Shown here: positions 6,436 to 15,002 of the stretch, one piece after another
How the letters are laid out: each line of letters opens with the position of its first letter
Position numbering within the stretch: position 1 is the stretch's first letter
Origin: Gloeocapsa sp. DLM2.Bin57
Lineage (GTDB): Bacteria; Cyanobacteriota; Cyanobacteriia; Cyanobacteriales; Gloeocapsaceae
Direction: 5' to 3'
Assembly (NCBI GenBank): GCA_007693955.1
Contig: RECR01000042.1
Span: 1 to 35,073 of the forward strand
DNA length: 35,073 bases
Program-made: the position numbers and the translations under genes
Notes under the pieces: model-generated
What the model was told of the DNA's origin: nothing
What the model saw: the letters and a program-made list of their open reading frames with translations, nothing else
Database searches by the model: none

Positions 6436-7908
6436 ATGAAAGCAATAATGGTAGTGGGGACAACCTCCCACGCGGGTAAATCCTTTCTGACTAGCGCTTT
6501 ATGTCGAATATTTGCGCGTCAAGGATTGAGAGTCACCCCTTTTAAAGGACAAAATATGGCTCTTAATGCTTATGTTACCGCAACAGGTGGCGAAATGGGA
6601 CACGCTCAAGCAGTACAAGCATGGGCGGCTAAGACTACACCTAGGGTGGAAATGAATCCTATCCTACTTAAACCCCAAGGTAACATGACTTCTCAAGTGA
6701 TTATGAAGGGCAAAGTCGCAGGGATAACCACCGCGTCGGAATATTATCAACAATACTTTGATAGGGGTTGGGAAGCAATCACCGAGTCAATCGAGCTTCT
6801 CGCTGATGATTATGATTTAATTATCTGTGAAGGTGCAGGAAGTCCAGCAGAAATTAACCTCAAACACCGAGATTTAACTAATATGCGCGTCGCTACATAT
6901 CTCCAAGCTAAAACCATCTTAGTAGTAGATATAGATAGAGGGGGAGCATTTGCTCACGTAGTAGGCACTTTAGCACTATTAGAACCAAGTGAGCGATCGC
7001 TGATTAAAGGAATCGTGATTAATAAATTTAGAGGCTCTCTCTCTTTGTTAGAATCGGGTATAAAGTGGTTAGAAGAATATACTAAAATTCCCGTATTAGG
7101 GGTGATTCCTTGGACAGAAGAACTTTTACCCCCAGAAGATTCTCTAGACTTATTAGATAGAAAAAGTAGAAAAGGCAACTACGCAACCACTATCAAAGTT
7201 ATTAAACTTCCTCGTATCTCTAATTTCACCGATTTTGACGCTTTAGAATCAGAAAAAACCGTATCCCTAGAATATATTAACCCCGATGAACAGCTAGGAA
7301 ATCCTGACGCGGTGATTCTTCCTGGATCAAAAACTACCATCTCTGATTTGATGATGTTAGAAAAAACGGGTATGTCAAAGCAATTAAAAAACTACGCAGC
7401 CCAAGGAGGTACAATCCTAGGTATATGTGGTGGTTTTCAGATGTTAGGTGTTCAAATTAAAGATCCCCAAAGGTTAGAAGGAGAAGTAACTTCCTATCCA
7501 GGTTTAAATCTGTTACCTATAACTACTACCATCACTAACCAAAAAATAGTCCGTCAAAGACAAGCTTGTTCTGTTTATCCTGAAAAATGTTTACCTATCG
7601 ATGGATTTGAGATTCACCAGGGACATACAGAAATTATCCCAGAAAAGTCTAACTCAGAACAGTTTATTTTTGACGATGCTAATCTAGGCATAGTTAACCA
7701 AGAACAAACTATTTGGGGATGTTATCTACACGGTTTATTCGATAATAGCTGTTGGCGTCGGTCTTGGTTAAATCTGTTACGTCAAAAACGCGGTTTACCA
7801 GCTTTACCCAATGGTATCCCTAACTATCAAGAACAAAGAGAACAAGTGTTAGACGCGATCGCCGATCTCGTTGCTGATAACTTAAACTTATCAATTATCT
7901 CAGAATAG
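6436..7908 (+). CDS. cobQ: Cobyric acid synthase CobQ
   Basis: Glutamine-dependent amidase that amidates the b, d, e and g carboxylates of adenosylcobyrinate a,c-diamide in cobalamin (in cyanobacteria, pseudocobalamin) synthesis. The N-terminal half is the P-loop-like dethiobiotin-synthetase fold (GTTSHAGKS at 7-15, then GQNMALNAYV). The C-terminal half is a type 1 glutamine amidotransferase with nucleophile Cys331 in GICGGFQ and His432 in YLHGLF. I chose ATG 6436 (490 aa) because the protein then starts MKAIMVVGTTSHAGKS as in the family; an earlier in-frame ATG at 6382 would run inside the upstream gene. No cobalamin riboswitch or other cob gene is visible nearby. Confidence 0.95.
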   Translation: MKAIMVVGTTSHAGKSFLTSALCRIFARQGLRVTPFKGQNMALNAYVTATGGEMGHAQAVQAWAAKTTPRVEMNPILLKPQGNMTSQVIMKGKVAGITTASEYYQQYFDRGWEAITESIELLADDYDLIICEGAGSPAEINLKHRDLTNMRVATYLQAKTILVVDIDRGGAFAHVVGTLALLEPSERSLIKGIVINKFRGSLSLLESGIKWLEEYTKIPVLGVIPWTEELLPPEDSLDLLDRKSRKGNYATTIKVIKLPRISNFTDFDALESEKTVSLEYINPDEQLGNPDAVILPGSKTTISDLMMLEKTGMSKQLKNYAAQGGTILGICGGFQMLGVQIKDPQRLEGEVTSYPGLNLLPITTTITNQKIVRQRQACSVYPEKCLPIDGFEIHQGHTEIIPEKSNSEQFIFDDANLGIVNQEQTIWGCYLHGLFDNSCWRRSWLNLLRQKRGLPALPNGIPNYQEQREQVLDAIADLVADNLNLSIISE

Positions 7909-7928
7909 AGTTCGGAGGGAGGGGTTAG

Positions 7929-8144
7929 GTTTTAGGTAGAACGGTTTTAGGTGCTATTATTCCTATCGATCACACTTCCCAACAGGAAATCAGAGAAATT
8001 AATCAACCATCTAAAATTAAAACAGAAAAAATTTTACGTATTTTTCAACTTTTATTTAGAGAAACTTTTACTGGTTCAGAACTGGTAAATTATCGTAAGG
8101 GTGTTTTCTTGGGGTTAGATTATAGCCAATATTTGAACAGTTAA
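7929..8144 (+). pseudogene. Unassigned gene relic (C-terminal fragment)
   Basis: An open frame of 71 codons ends at TAA 8142-8144 with protein-like content (about residues 5-71, including TSQQEIREINQPSKIKTEKI and NYRKGVFLGLDYSQYL). It has no ATG, GTG or TTG start before its last 15 codons, and an in-frame TAG lies at 7926. Its 5' end runs into TTAGG-type repeats (7925-7955). It looks like the truncated 3' end of a larger gene. I do not recognise the family. The 252 bp between cobQ and the next gene hold nothing else I can see. Confidence 0.35.
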
Positions 8145-8159
8145 TTACACTTACCTTTA

Positions 8160-8384
8160 ATGGGGTTAACAGATTTAACAGAGCAAGACTTTATCAATTT
8201 AATTGTTAATAATACTTGTCAAAATACCAAACTTGAACCACTAATTCAGTTGTTCGGGAAAAGATACGCAGAATGTGTAGCCAAAAAAGAAGAATTTTTT
8301 AAAAAAGAGAATCAGAAATATAAAAACGAATTAAATACTAAAATAAAGACGTTAGAAAAACTTGGCAATATACCCAAAGATTAA
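8160..8384 (+). CDS. Small hypothetical protein upstream of the ClC gene
   Basis: A 74-aa product with an acidic N-terminal half (MGLTDLTEQDFINLIVNN) and a lysine/glutamate-rich C-terminal half (KKEEFFKKENQKYKNELNTK) likely to form a helix or short coiled coil. There is no membrane segment or signal peptide, and I recognise no family. ATG at 8160 has only a weak ribosome site. The stop is 6 bp before the ClC start, so the pair is probably one transcript and the product could be an accessory of the transporter; only position supports that. Confidence 0.5.
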   Translation: MGLTDLTEQDFINLIVNNTCQNTKLEPLIQLFGKRYAECVAKKEEFFKKENQKYKNELNTKIKTLEKLGNIPKD

Positions 8385-8390
8385 AAGCCC

Positions 8391-11027
8391 ATGAATTTTG
8401 CTAACCTCAAAAAAAATCTGACCAAAACTTTTCTCTTTCGCACTACATTCCGTGGATCTATCCGTAATGCTTATAATTTACTGGAAGCTTGTTTAATTGG
8501 GGTATTATCAGCTTTTGCTGCTTTATTACTCAAAGATGGTATTGGTTGGTTAGGAGGATATCGTCTGCAAGCTGTAGAATTGTGGGGGGCAATTTGGGTA
8601 TTACCAATAATCGGGTTACTCTCTGGTTTAAGCGCTGGTTGGTTAATTGATAATATCTCACCTGAAGCAGCAGGGGGTGGTATTCCCCAGGTTAAAGCAG
8701 CTTTATCAGGATTTCCGAAAATGTTATCCCTCAGAGTAGCTGTAATTAAAAGTCTTAGTACAATTTTAGTCTTAAGTTCCTCCCTAGTCTTAGGAAGAAG
8801 AGCACCTACAGTACAAATTGGCGCGTCTTTAGCTGCACAATGGAGTGATTGGTTACCAAGTACACCTGAACACCGTCGTCAACTGATTGTAGCAGGAGCA
8901 GCAGCAGGATTAGCCGCAGGTTTTAATACTCCGATTGCGGGGGTATTGTTTGTGATTGAGGAATTGATGCGAGAAGCTTCTAATATCACTCTAGAAACGG
9001 CTATTTTAGCCTCGTTTGTGGGAGCGATCGTTTCTCAAGCTATTGGTGGTGGTGGGCAAATTAGCGTCACAACTGTTATAGATGATTCCAACATTCTCAC
9101 CAGTTTAGAGATTAGCTCTTATATTATCTTGGGTTTATTATCAGGAGTGTTAGGAGGGTTATTTAATCGGTTTTTTTACACCCTTGTAGCTTTTAATAAA
9201 CGTTCAAGATTATCGAGAACTTGGCGTATGGCTTTAGCTGGGATGTTTTCTGGGTTAGTTGTGGCTTTTTTACCTAGTTCTTTTTATGACAAACAAGGAC
9301 TATTACAATCCTTCATGACTACAGAGGGAGGTGATATATATTTAAATGGGATCACCTTTTTAGCTTATTTTTTCCTTAGTGCTATTGGCGCAAGTTCGGG
9401 AGCTCCAGGAGGTTTGTTCGCACCAGCTTTAGTGATGGGAGCAGCTTTAGGAGATATATTGGGTACAATTAAAGTTGGCTTGTTTGGTGTAGGTAGTCAG
9501 TATGTTGATGCTCTAGTGGGTATGGGTGCTTTCTTTACAGGAGTAGTACGAGTTCCTGTGACAGCAACAATTATTATCTTTGAAACCACAAAAGATTATC
9601 ATTTAGTTCTACCTTTAATGATTACTTGTGCTATTGCTTATTTTTCTGCTGAAGTTGTCTCAAAAGGCTCTGTCTATAGTCATTTACTCGAATCAATGGG
9701 TATTCCTGTAGCAGAGGAAAATAATGAACCCTATTTTCTCAAAGGATTAACCGCAGGTAGTATTATGCAATCAAAAGTAGAGGCTCTCAGTACCGATTTA
9801 ACCGTCTCAGCAGCGGCTGAAATTATGTCTCGCTCTCATCACCGCGGTTTTCCCGTTGTAGCAAAAGATAAAATAGTCGGGATATTTACTCAAGGTGATT
9901 TAAATCGTTTAGTTAATACTCATGGGGATACCTTATTGTCTGAAATAATGACTTCTCCTGTTATTACAGTAACTTCAGATACCCCTCTCGGTGATGTATT
10001 GTACCTACTGAATAAATATAAATTCTCTCGCTTACCCGTAGTAGATGAGGGTAAATTGCTCGGGATTATTACTCGCAGTGATATTATCAACGCTGAAGCA
10101 AAATGGATTAGTGGTAAAGCACCCTTAGTAAATCGCCAAAAGAATTCCTATACTATCTATCAAACTCGTAACCCCCAAACCGGAAAAGGACGTATTTTAT
10201 TATCTTTGGCTAATCCTCAAACCGCTCCTTTTTTGTTTAAGATAGCAGGAGCGATCGCTACTTATTACGATTACGAAATTGAATGTATCGAAATTATTAA
10301 AATTCCTAAAAGCAATTCTCCTCAACAAACTCAGGTAAATACCCTACAGAGTCGCGCTTTGATGCAAAAAGCGGAAAAATGGGGACGTAAAAATAAAGTA
10401 ACTGTGCATACTCGCGTCTGTATCGCTACTAATATAGCTGAAGCGATGTTAGAGGTAATCGCTGAAGGTAATATTAGCTTAATGTTAGTAGGTTGGAAGG
10501 GGAGTACTTCCCTAGGAGGTACTTTTTTAGGAGAATTAACCGATGTCTTGATTCGCCAAGTTAGTTGTGATCTGATTATGGTTAAATTGGGACAAGATTT
10601 GTTCGCTTATCCCTATGATTTTAAAACACTAGGTAATTGGTTAATTCCCTATTCCGGTGGTCCTAACGTTACTAGAGCTTTAGAATTGTTACCTAGTTTA
10701 ACATCTTTATATTCGGCAAATGCTACCCCAACCATTCTACTCTCTCAAGTGTTTTCTAGTACTGAGCCTGATTTGGTTTCTCTAGACAAAGCAACAAAAA
10801 TGATTAATGAGCAATCGGGGTTAACCGCTGTTAATGTTCCTATTTGTTCTCAATCTGTATCTGAGGGAATTCTGGATTTAGCTGCTAATAAACAACCTCA
10901 AGTAGTTATGCTTGGTGCTAGTTGTGAAGGATTGCTACAACAAGCTATTTATGGTAATGTGATAGAGACGATCGCTCTTAATCTCACCACTACGGTTATC
11001 CTAGTACGCAGTGCGATCGTGTTATAA
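8391..11027 (+). CDS. ClC-family chloride transporter with CBS pair and UspA-like domains
   Basis: Membrane protein of 878 aa. Residues 30-430 are the ClC core: GGGIPQ (95-100), VIEEL (188-192) with the internal proton-glutamate region, and GLFAP (341-345). The second signature, normally GREGP with the gating glutamate, reads GRRAP at 135-139, so Arg137 replaces that glutamate. Residues 455-510 and 517-570 are two CBS domains, probably a nucleotide-sensing pair. Residues about 585-730 resemble a UspA domain (LMLVGWKGS near 700) and 740-878 a second, diverged one. Without the gating glutamate, H+ coupling is expected to be lost, so it may act as a channel; this follows from ClC biochemistry and is untested here. 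Confidence 0.9.
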   Translation: MNFANLKKNLTKTFLFRTTFRGSIRNAYNLLEACLIGVLSAFAALLLKDGIGWLGGYRLQAVELWGAIWVLPIIGLLSGLSAGWLIDNISPEAAGGGIPQVKAALSGFPKMLSLRVAVIKSLSTILVLSSSLVLGRRAPTVQIGASLAAQWSDWLPSTPEHRRQLIVAGAAAGLAAGFNTPIAGVLFVIEELMREASNITLETAILASFVGAIVSQAIGGGGQISVTTVIDDSNILTSLEISSYIILGLLSGVLGGLFNRFFYTLVAFNKRSRLSRTWRMALAGMFSGLVVAFLPSSFYDKQGLLQSFMTTEGGDIYLNGITFLAYFFLSAIGASSGAPGGLFAPALVMGAALGDILGTIKVGLFGVGSQYVDALVGMGAFFTGVVRVPVTATIIIFETTKDYHLVLPLMITCAIAYFSAEVVSKGSVYSHLLESMGIPVAEENNEPYFLKGLTAGSIMQSKVEALSTDLTVSAAAEIMSRSHHRGFPVVAKDKIVGIFTQGDLNRLVNTHGDTLLSEIMTSPVITVTSDTPLGDVLYLLNKYKFSRLPVVDEGKLLGIITRSDIINAEAKWISGKAPLVNRQKNSYTIYQTRNPQTGKGRILLSLANPQTAPFLFKIAGAIATYYDYEIECIEIIKIPKSNSPQQTQVNTLQSRALMQKAEKWGRKNKVTVHTRVCIATNIAEAMLEVIAEGNISLMLVGWKGSTSLGGTFLGELTDVLIRQVSCDLIMVKLGQDLFAYPYDFKTLGNWLIPYSGGPNVTRALELLPSLTSLYSANATPTILLSQVFSSTEPDLVSLDKATKMINEQSGLTAVNVPICSQSVSEGILDLAANKQPQVVMLGASCEGLLQQAIYGNVIETIALNLTTTVILVRSAIVL

Positions 11028-11033
11028 TTTCTA

Positions 11034-11054
11034 TAACTAAAATATTCTTAGTTA
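11034..11054. repeat. AT-rich hairpin between ClC and GGDEF genes
   Basis: TAACTAA (11034-11040) and TTAGTTA (11048-11054) form a perfect 7-bp stem with a 7-base loop in the 42-bp gap. No T-run follows, so it is not a convincing terminator; it could be an operator or weak RNA stem. Confidence 0.3.
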
Positions 11055-11069
11055 ACAGTCAGCCTGAAA

Positions 11070-12179
11070 ATGCTTCAACAAGAAGAAGATACTGATACTA
11101 TAGAACTAATTAGTCAATTAGCTAATTATCAAAAACAGTTAAGAATCCTAGAACAAAAAATTCTTGGAGAACGTTTAGTCAGGGAAATAACTAAACAAAT
11201 TCATCAATCTCGCTCTCTGGACGAAATACTACATAAGGCAGTCGCAGAGTTAAGAGATTTTTTTCTAGTCAAGAGGGTAATTATCTATAGATTTAAAGCT
11301 GATTGGAGCGGAAGGGCGATCGCTGAGTCTGTAGAAACTAATTATTGTACTCTTGATAACCAAGACTTAATCCCTAGTCAATTTATCTCTCAATACCTAG
11401 ATTCTTATCGTCAAGGTAAATTTCTCCCTCATAACTCAATTATTCGACAACAAACCAATAAACTAGTTAATCATTTAATTATTCCAATTAGCAAAGAAAA
11501 AGAACTGTGGGGAATTTTAGTAGCTGATAATTTTCCAGAATCAAGACTTTGGGAAGCTTGGGAAGTAGAATTATTAGAAGACGTATCTCTTCATCTGAGT
11601 ATTGCTCTAACTCAAAATGAACTGTATCGAGAATTAGAGATAGCTAACGAAGAATTGCAAGAATTAGTATTTAAAGACGACCTAACTCAATTATATAATC
11701 GACGTTATTTTGATGAAGTAATGATCAAAGAATGGAAAAGGGCAATTAGGGAAAAACAACCAATATCATTAATTATGTGTGACGTTGACTATTTTAAACA
11801 ATATAATGATAACTATGGTCATCAAGCAGGGGACTATTGTTTACAAAAAGTTGCTCAATGTCTAGCCTTAAGTTGTCAAAGACCTACTGACGCAGTTTGT
11901 CGTTATGGGGGAGAAGAATTTGTTATCGTCTTACCTAATACTAAATATAGTGGAGCGATATATATAGCAGGACAAATACGTTCTCGTTTACGTCAATGTA
12001 AAATCCCTCACGAAAAATCTTTAGTTAGTCAATACGTTACTCTCAGTTTTGGTGTAGCTAGTTGTATCCCCCAAGTAAATGAAGATTATAATCTATTTTT
12101 AGAAAAAGCCGATAATGCTTTATTTACAAGTAAAAAACAAGGTAGAGATAGAATTATCTTAGCAGATGATGAAAATTAG
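11070..12179 (+). CDS. GAF-GGDEF diguanylate cyclase
   Basis: Makes cyclic di-GMP from two GTP. Residues 1-40 are a charged coiled-coil-like helix; about 45-180 are a GAF sensor domain (RSLDEILHKAVAELRDFF, RVIIYRFKADWSG). About 183-200 are a signalling helix, and 201-365 a GGDEF domain with DDLTQLYNRRYFDE, the catalytic signature GGEEF at 280-284 and an inhibitory site RPTD at 271-274, five residues upstream, so product feedback is expected. The GAF resembles phytochrome-type GAFs, but no obvious bilin-attachment Cys-His pair is seen, so the ligand is unknown. There is no membrane segment. The 3' end overlaps the DUF29 gene by 14 bp. Confidence 0.9.
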   Translation: MLQQEEDTDTIELISQLANYQKQLRILEQKILGERLVREITKQIHQSRSLDEILHKAVAELRDFFLVKRVIIYRFKADWSGRAIAESVETNYCTLDNQDLIPSQFISQYLDSYRQGKFLPHNSIIRQQTNKLVNHLIIPISKEKELWGILVADNFPESRLWEAWEVELLEDVSLHLSIALTQNELYRELEIANEELQELVFKDDLTQLYNRRYFDEVMIKEWKRAIREKQPISLIMCDVDYFKQYNDNYGHQAGDYCLQKVAQCLALSCQRPTDAVCRYGGEEFVIVLPNTKYSGAIYIAGQIRSRLRQCKIPHEKSLVSQYVTLSFGVASCIPQVNEDYNLFLEKADNALFTSKKQGRDRIILADDEN

Positions 12180-12603
12180 TACAGACTTAAAAACTCTTTA
12201 TGAAACTGATGACTCACTCTGGTTAGAAGCGACAATTCAACTACTCAAAAATAAGCAGTTTGAAGCTTTAGATTTAGATAACTTGATTGAGGAATTAGAA
12301 GACTTGGGCAACGAGAAAAAACGGAGAGTAGAAAGCCTATTAGAACAGCTTATTAGACATTTATTATTACTAGAATATTGGCAAGAAGAAAGAGAGTATA
12401 ATCAAGCCCATTGGTCATCAGAAATAGTCAATTTTCAAAACCAGCTCAAACGATATTTAACTACTAATCTGGTTAATCATCTTCAAGAATGTTTACCCGA
12501 AATTTATGCAGACGCTGTCAGATACTGTGATCAGAAAACCCAAGGAATGGTTAACTTTCCTAATAAATGTCCGTATTCGTTGGATGATTTACTGGTAAAA
12601 TGA
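12166..12603 (+). CDS. DUF29 family protein
   Basis: Family of unknown function, common in multiple copies in cyanobacteria. The 145 aa show the DUF29 pattern: LYETDDSLWLEATIQLLKN near the start, LDLDNLIEELEDLGNEKKR at about 42-60, the helix ESLLEQLIRHLLLLEYW, and a C-terminal CPYSLDDLL. It is mostly alpha-helical and soluble. It starts inside the 3' end of the GGDEF gene (ATGATG at 12166), implying translational coupling. Thirty bases separate it from the next gene. Confidence 0.85.
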   Translation: MMKISTDLKTLYETDDSLWLEATIQLLKNKQFEALDLDNLIEELEDLGNEKKRRVESLLEQLIRHLLLLEYWQEEREYNQAHWSSEIVNFQNQLKRYLTTNLVNHLQECLPEIYADAVRYCDQKTQGMVNFPNKCPYSLDDLLVK

Positions 12604-12631
12604 CATTTTAACTAAAAAAGCTACAGAAATT

Positions 12632-13597
12632 ATGAGTCATCGTCCAATTATTCTCGGGATAGTAGGAGACAGCGCCGCGGGTAAAACCACCTTAACCAAA
12701 GGAATAGCCAAAATACTAGGAGAAGAGAAAGTAACAATCATCTGTACTGATGACTATCATCGTTACGATCGCACTCAAAGAGCAGAATTAGGGATTTCAG
12801 CGCTACATCCAGACTGTAACTATCTAGACATTATTCAACAACACCTTAACTTACTACGTACAGGACAAGCAATCCTCAAACCGATTTATAATCACCATAC
12901 AGGAGAATTTGACCCCCCCGAATACATCGAACCGAGACAGTTTATCATTGTCGAAGGGTTACTAGGTTACTCGACTCGCGCGATGCGAGATAGTTATGAC
13001 GTCAAAGTATATTTAGCCCCTCCCGAATCCTTGCGGAGTTTGTGGAAAGTCAAAAGAGACACAGCTAAAAGAGGTTATAGCGAAGCAGAAGTATTAGAAC
13101 AACTGAGCAAAAGAGAAAACGATTCAGAAGCCTTTATTCGTCCTCAGCGTCAATGGGCTGACGTGGTAGTTAGTTTTTATCCACCCCATCCCGAAAAATT
13201 AGAAGATTTACTCTTAAACGTCAGATTAATCTTACGTCCAACTATTCCACACCCTGACTTTACTCATTTACTCACTCCTGGTGAATCCCACCTTAGCGAA
13301 GCGATTCGTTTAGAATTAGATCGAGATATGGGTAAACCAGTAGATGTTTTAGAAGTAGATTGTCACGCAACCTCCGAACAAGTTAAAGAGTTGGAAAGAG
13401 TTCTCTGTAACGAGATACCCTATCTAGGTCAATTTTGTAGTCTTGAAGGTAACCAAGATATTGGAGCGGTAATAGGTACTACAGGAGAAACTCTAGCCAG
13501 TTATCCTTTAGCTTTAACACAATTACTGATTACTTATCATATGTTAAAAGCTGCTCGGGTATCTGATTTCGTCCTTTCTCCTACGGGAAAACTTTAA
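12632..13597 (+). CDS. Phosphoribulokinase/uridine kinase-family P-loop kinase
   Basis: ATP-dependent kinase of the PRK/uridine kinase family, 321 aa. Visible are the P-loop GDSAAGKTT (12-20), the acidic TDDYHRYDR (39-47), YNHHTGEFDPPE (86-97), EGLLGYS (108-114) and the arginine motif KRDTAKRGYS. PRK phosphorylates ribulose 5-phosphate in the Calvin cycle. However, the canonical cyanobacterial enzyme has GDSGCGKST with a redox-regulated cysteine in the P-loop and EGLHPLYD; this protein has neither. It is probably a divergent paralogue that is not thioredoxin-controlled; its substrate may be ribulose 5-phosphate or another sugar or nucleoside. Its last four bases overlap the converging comFB gene. 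Confidence 0.8.
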   Translation: MSHRPIILGIVGDSAAGKTTLTKGIAKILGEEKVTIICTDDYHRYDRTQRAELGISALHPDCNYLDIIQQHLNLLRTGQAILKPIYNHHTGEFDPPEYIEPRQFIIVEGLLGYSTRAMRDSYDVKVYLAPPESLRSLWKVKRDTAKRGYSEAEVLEQLSKRENDSEAFIRPQRQWADVVVSFYPPHPEKLEDLLLNVRLILRPTIPHPDFTHLLTPGESHLSEAIRLELDRDMGKPVDVLEVDCHATSEQVKELERVLCNEIPYLGQFCSLEGNQDIGAVIGTTGETLASYPLALTQLLITYHMLKAARVSDFVLSPTGKL

Positions 13598-14136
13598 TCG
13601 CTTTCAAAATCAGGAGCGTAAGACTCAAGCAGATTACTAACTTGTTGTACTATAGTGCGATTAGGACCTATTGAGCCTTGAATTACGGTTCTTTCGGGAT
13701 AAAAATCAGGTTGATTGAGATAGCGTTTAATCGCCTCATCAACCTGTTGAGTAATTAGCTGATTTAATTCGGATCTAGCCCTTTCTCGTTGATAATTTGC
13801 TCCTTCTTCAGTAGTAGCGTATAGAGGAGGTAGGCGGTTTAAAGCATAAGCTGCAATATCGCCTACTTCTATCGTACAATCGCTAGTAGCTTCTATTTGA
13901 GCAATTCTCGTCAAAGCTTCACTCAGTATAAGTTCTTCCATCACATTGATAAAGTGTTTACGAGGCATCGCCACAATGTCTCCTGTTAATAATGCTCCCA
14001 TTAATTTGTCTAAAGCGATATATTCTTCAGCTGATAACTCTGTAGCAACTTCACAGATTTTACCAACTTCTGCTTCCATACTCGGAGTCAGATAACCATT
14101 TTTAAAAGCCTGATCTACAATATCACGTATATTCAT
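13594..14136 (-). CDS. comFB: ComFB-family protein (cyclic dinucleotide receptor-like)
   Basis: Member of the late competence ComFB family; cyanobacterial members have been reported to bind cyclic dinucleotides and to affect motility, competence or cell size. The family core spans about residues 60-125: HFINVMEELILSEAL, then CTIEVGDIAAYALNRLPPLYATTEEG. Residues 1-58 are a helical N-terminal extension, and 130-180 include a possible helix (QLITQQVDEAIKRYL) and a polar tail. The ATG at 14136 follows the M23 peptidase stop with no gap, so it is the third gene of an hfq-M23-comFB operon. A diguanylate cyclase lies 1.4 kb away (11070-12179). Confidence 0.85.
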   Translation of the reverse strand: MNIRDIVDQAFKNGYLTPSMEAEVGKICEVATELSAEEYIALDKLMGALLTGDIVAMPRKHFINVMEELILSEALTRIAQIEATSDCTIEVGDIAAYALNRLPPLYATTEEGANYQRERARSELNQLITQQVDEAIKRYLNQPDFYPERTVIQGSIGPNRTIVQQVSNLLESYAPDFESD

Positions 14137-14994
14137 TTACTCAACCCCCCCATAACGCCAAGGAACGGGATCTACGGAAATTCCATTCACATACAATCCC
14201 CAATGTAAGTGAGGACCTGTAGAAGCTCCCGTATTTCCTACTGTACCAATTTGCTGTCCTGCTTCGATGAAATCCCCCTCTTGGACGTGAATTTGTTCTA
14301 AATGGAGAAAAATACTCAAAACGCCTTGACCATGATCAATACCGATCGTATTCCCGTGGATACGGAAACCTTCTGATTCTCTACCGATGAGAGCAACTTT
14401 TCCCGCAGCCGGAGCAAAAACAGGAGAGCCTATAGCACCTGCGTAATCTACCCCCCTATGATAATACCCTTGAGCAAACTTACCATTAATATAACGTTGT
14501 ACACCAAATAAGGCTGAAACTCTAGCTGGACTTGGGCGTAAAAATGGACCATTCCAAAACTTTTCTGGAGTGACCAAGTCTTTAAATACCCTAACCTTGG
14601 TTAATTCTATTTCTGTAGCAGGCTCAGCGGCTGAACCAGTTAACCAAATACTTTGAGTGGGAAAATCCCTATTTTCTAACCAAATAGCTAGATTTTTGAC
14701 TTCTTCTCCATTGCTGACTTGGATAACTACTCTACCTGGATTATCTAAAGGACTAGTTGGTAAAAAAGCGCGATATGTTCCTAAAGTCTCATTGAGAGGG
14801 AATACGGGATAGTCTTGATCTCCTCGGGTAACGGTAAGTTCAGGTGAATCCACCTCGGTTTCGATAATGACGCTAATGGTATCACCTTGCTGAGGCTTTT
14901 CTGGACTTAGACGCACCGTTAAAGCGTCTAGGGGTAAATTAAAAACTATTGAGCTTGCTAAAGCGCAAATAAAACTATTTTGCCACCAGTTCAT
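14137..14994 (-). CDS. Secreted M23-family (LytM-type) metallopeptidase
   Basis: Predicted periplasmic peptidoglycan endopeptidase. With the ATG at 14994 the 285-aa protein starts with a signal-like helix (residues 1-24, WWQNSFICALASSIVFNL). Residues 25-115 form a beta-rich region with Ig-like character. The C-terminal M23 domain has zinc ligands His179 and Asp183 (HRGVD) and His264, with His262 as the partner catalytic residue (HLHW). All key residues are present, so it should be active. An in-frame TTG at 15042 would extend it into hfq and destroy the signal peptide, so I rejected it. It lies 8 bp after hfq and directly abuts comFB. Confidence 0.9.
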   Translation of the reverse strand: MNWWQNSFICALASSIVFNLPLDALTVRLSPEKPQQGDTISVIIETEVDSPELTVTRGDQDYPVFPLNETLGTYRAFLPTSPLDNPGRVVIQVSNGEEVKNLAIWLENRDFPTQSIWLTGSAAEPATEIELTKVRVFKDLVTPEKFWNGPFLRPSPARVSALFGVQRYINGKFAQGYYHRGVDYAGAIGSPVFAPAAGKVALIGRESEGFRIHGNTIGIDHGQGVLSIFLHLEQIHVQEGDFIEAGQQIGTVGNTGASTGPHLHWGLYVNGISVDPVPWRYGGVE

Positions 14995-15002
14995 TTTTTT
15001 AT

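Noticed and set aside
12632-13597. Canonical Calvin-cycle phosphoribulokinase
   Set aside because: The P-loop cysteine and the EGLHPLYD motif of cyanobacterial PRK are missing, so I kept it as a PRK-family kinase only.
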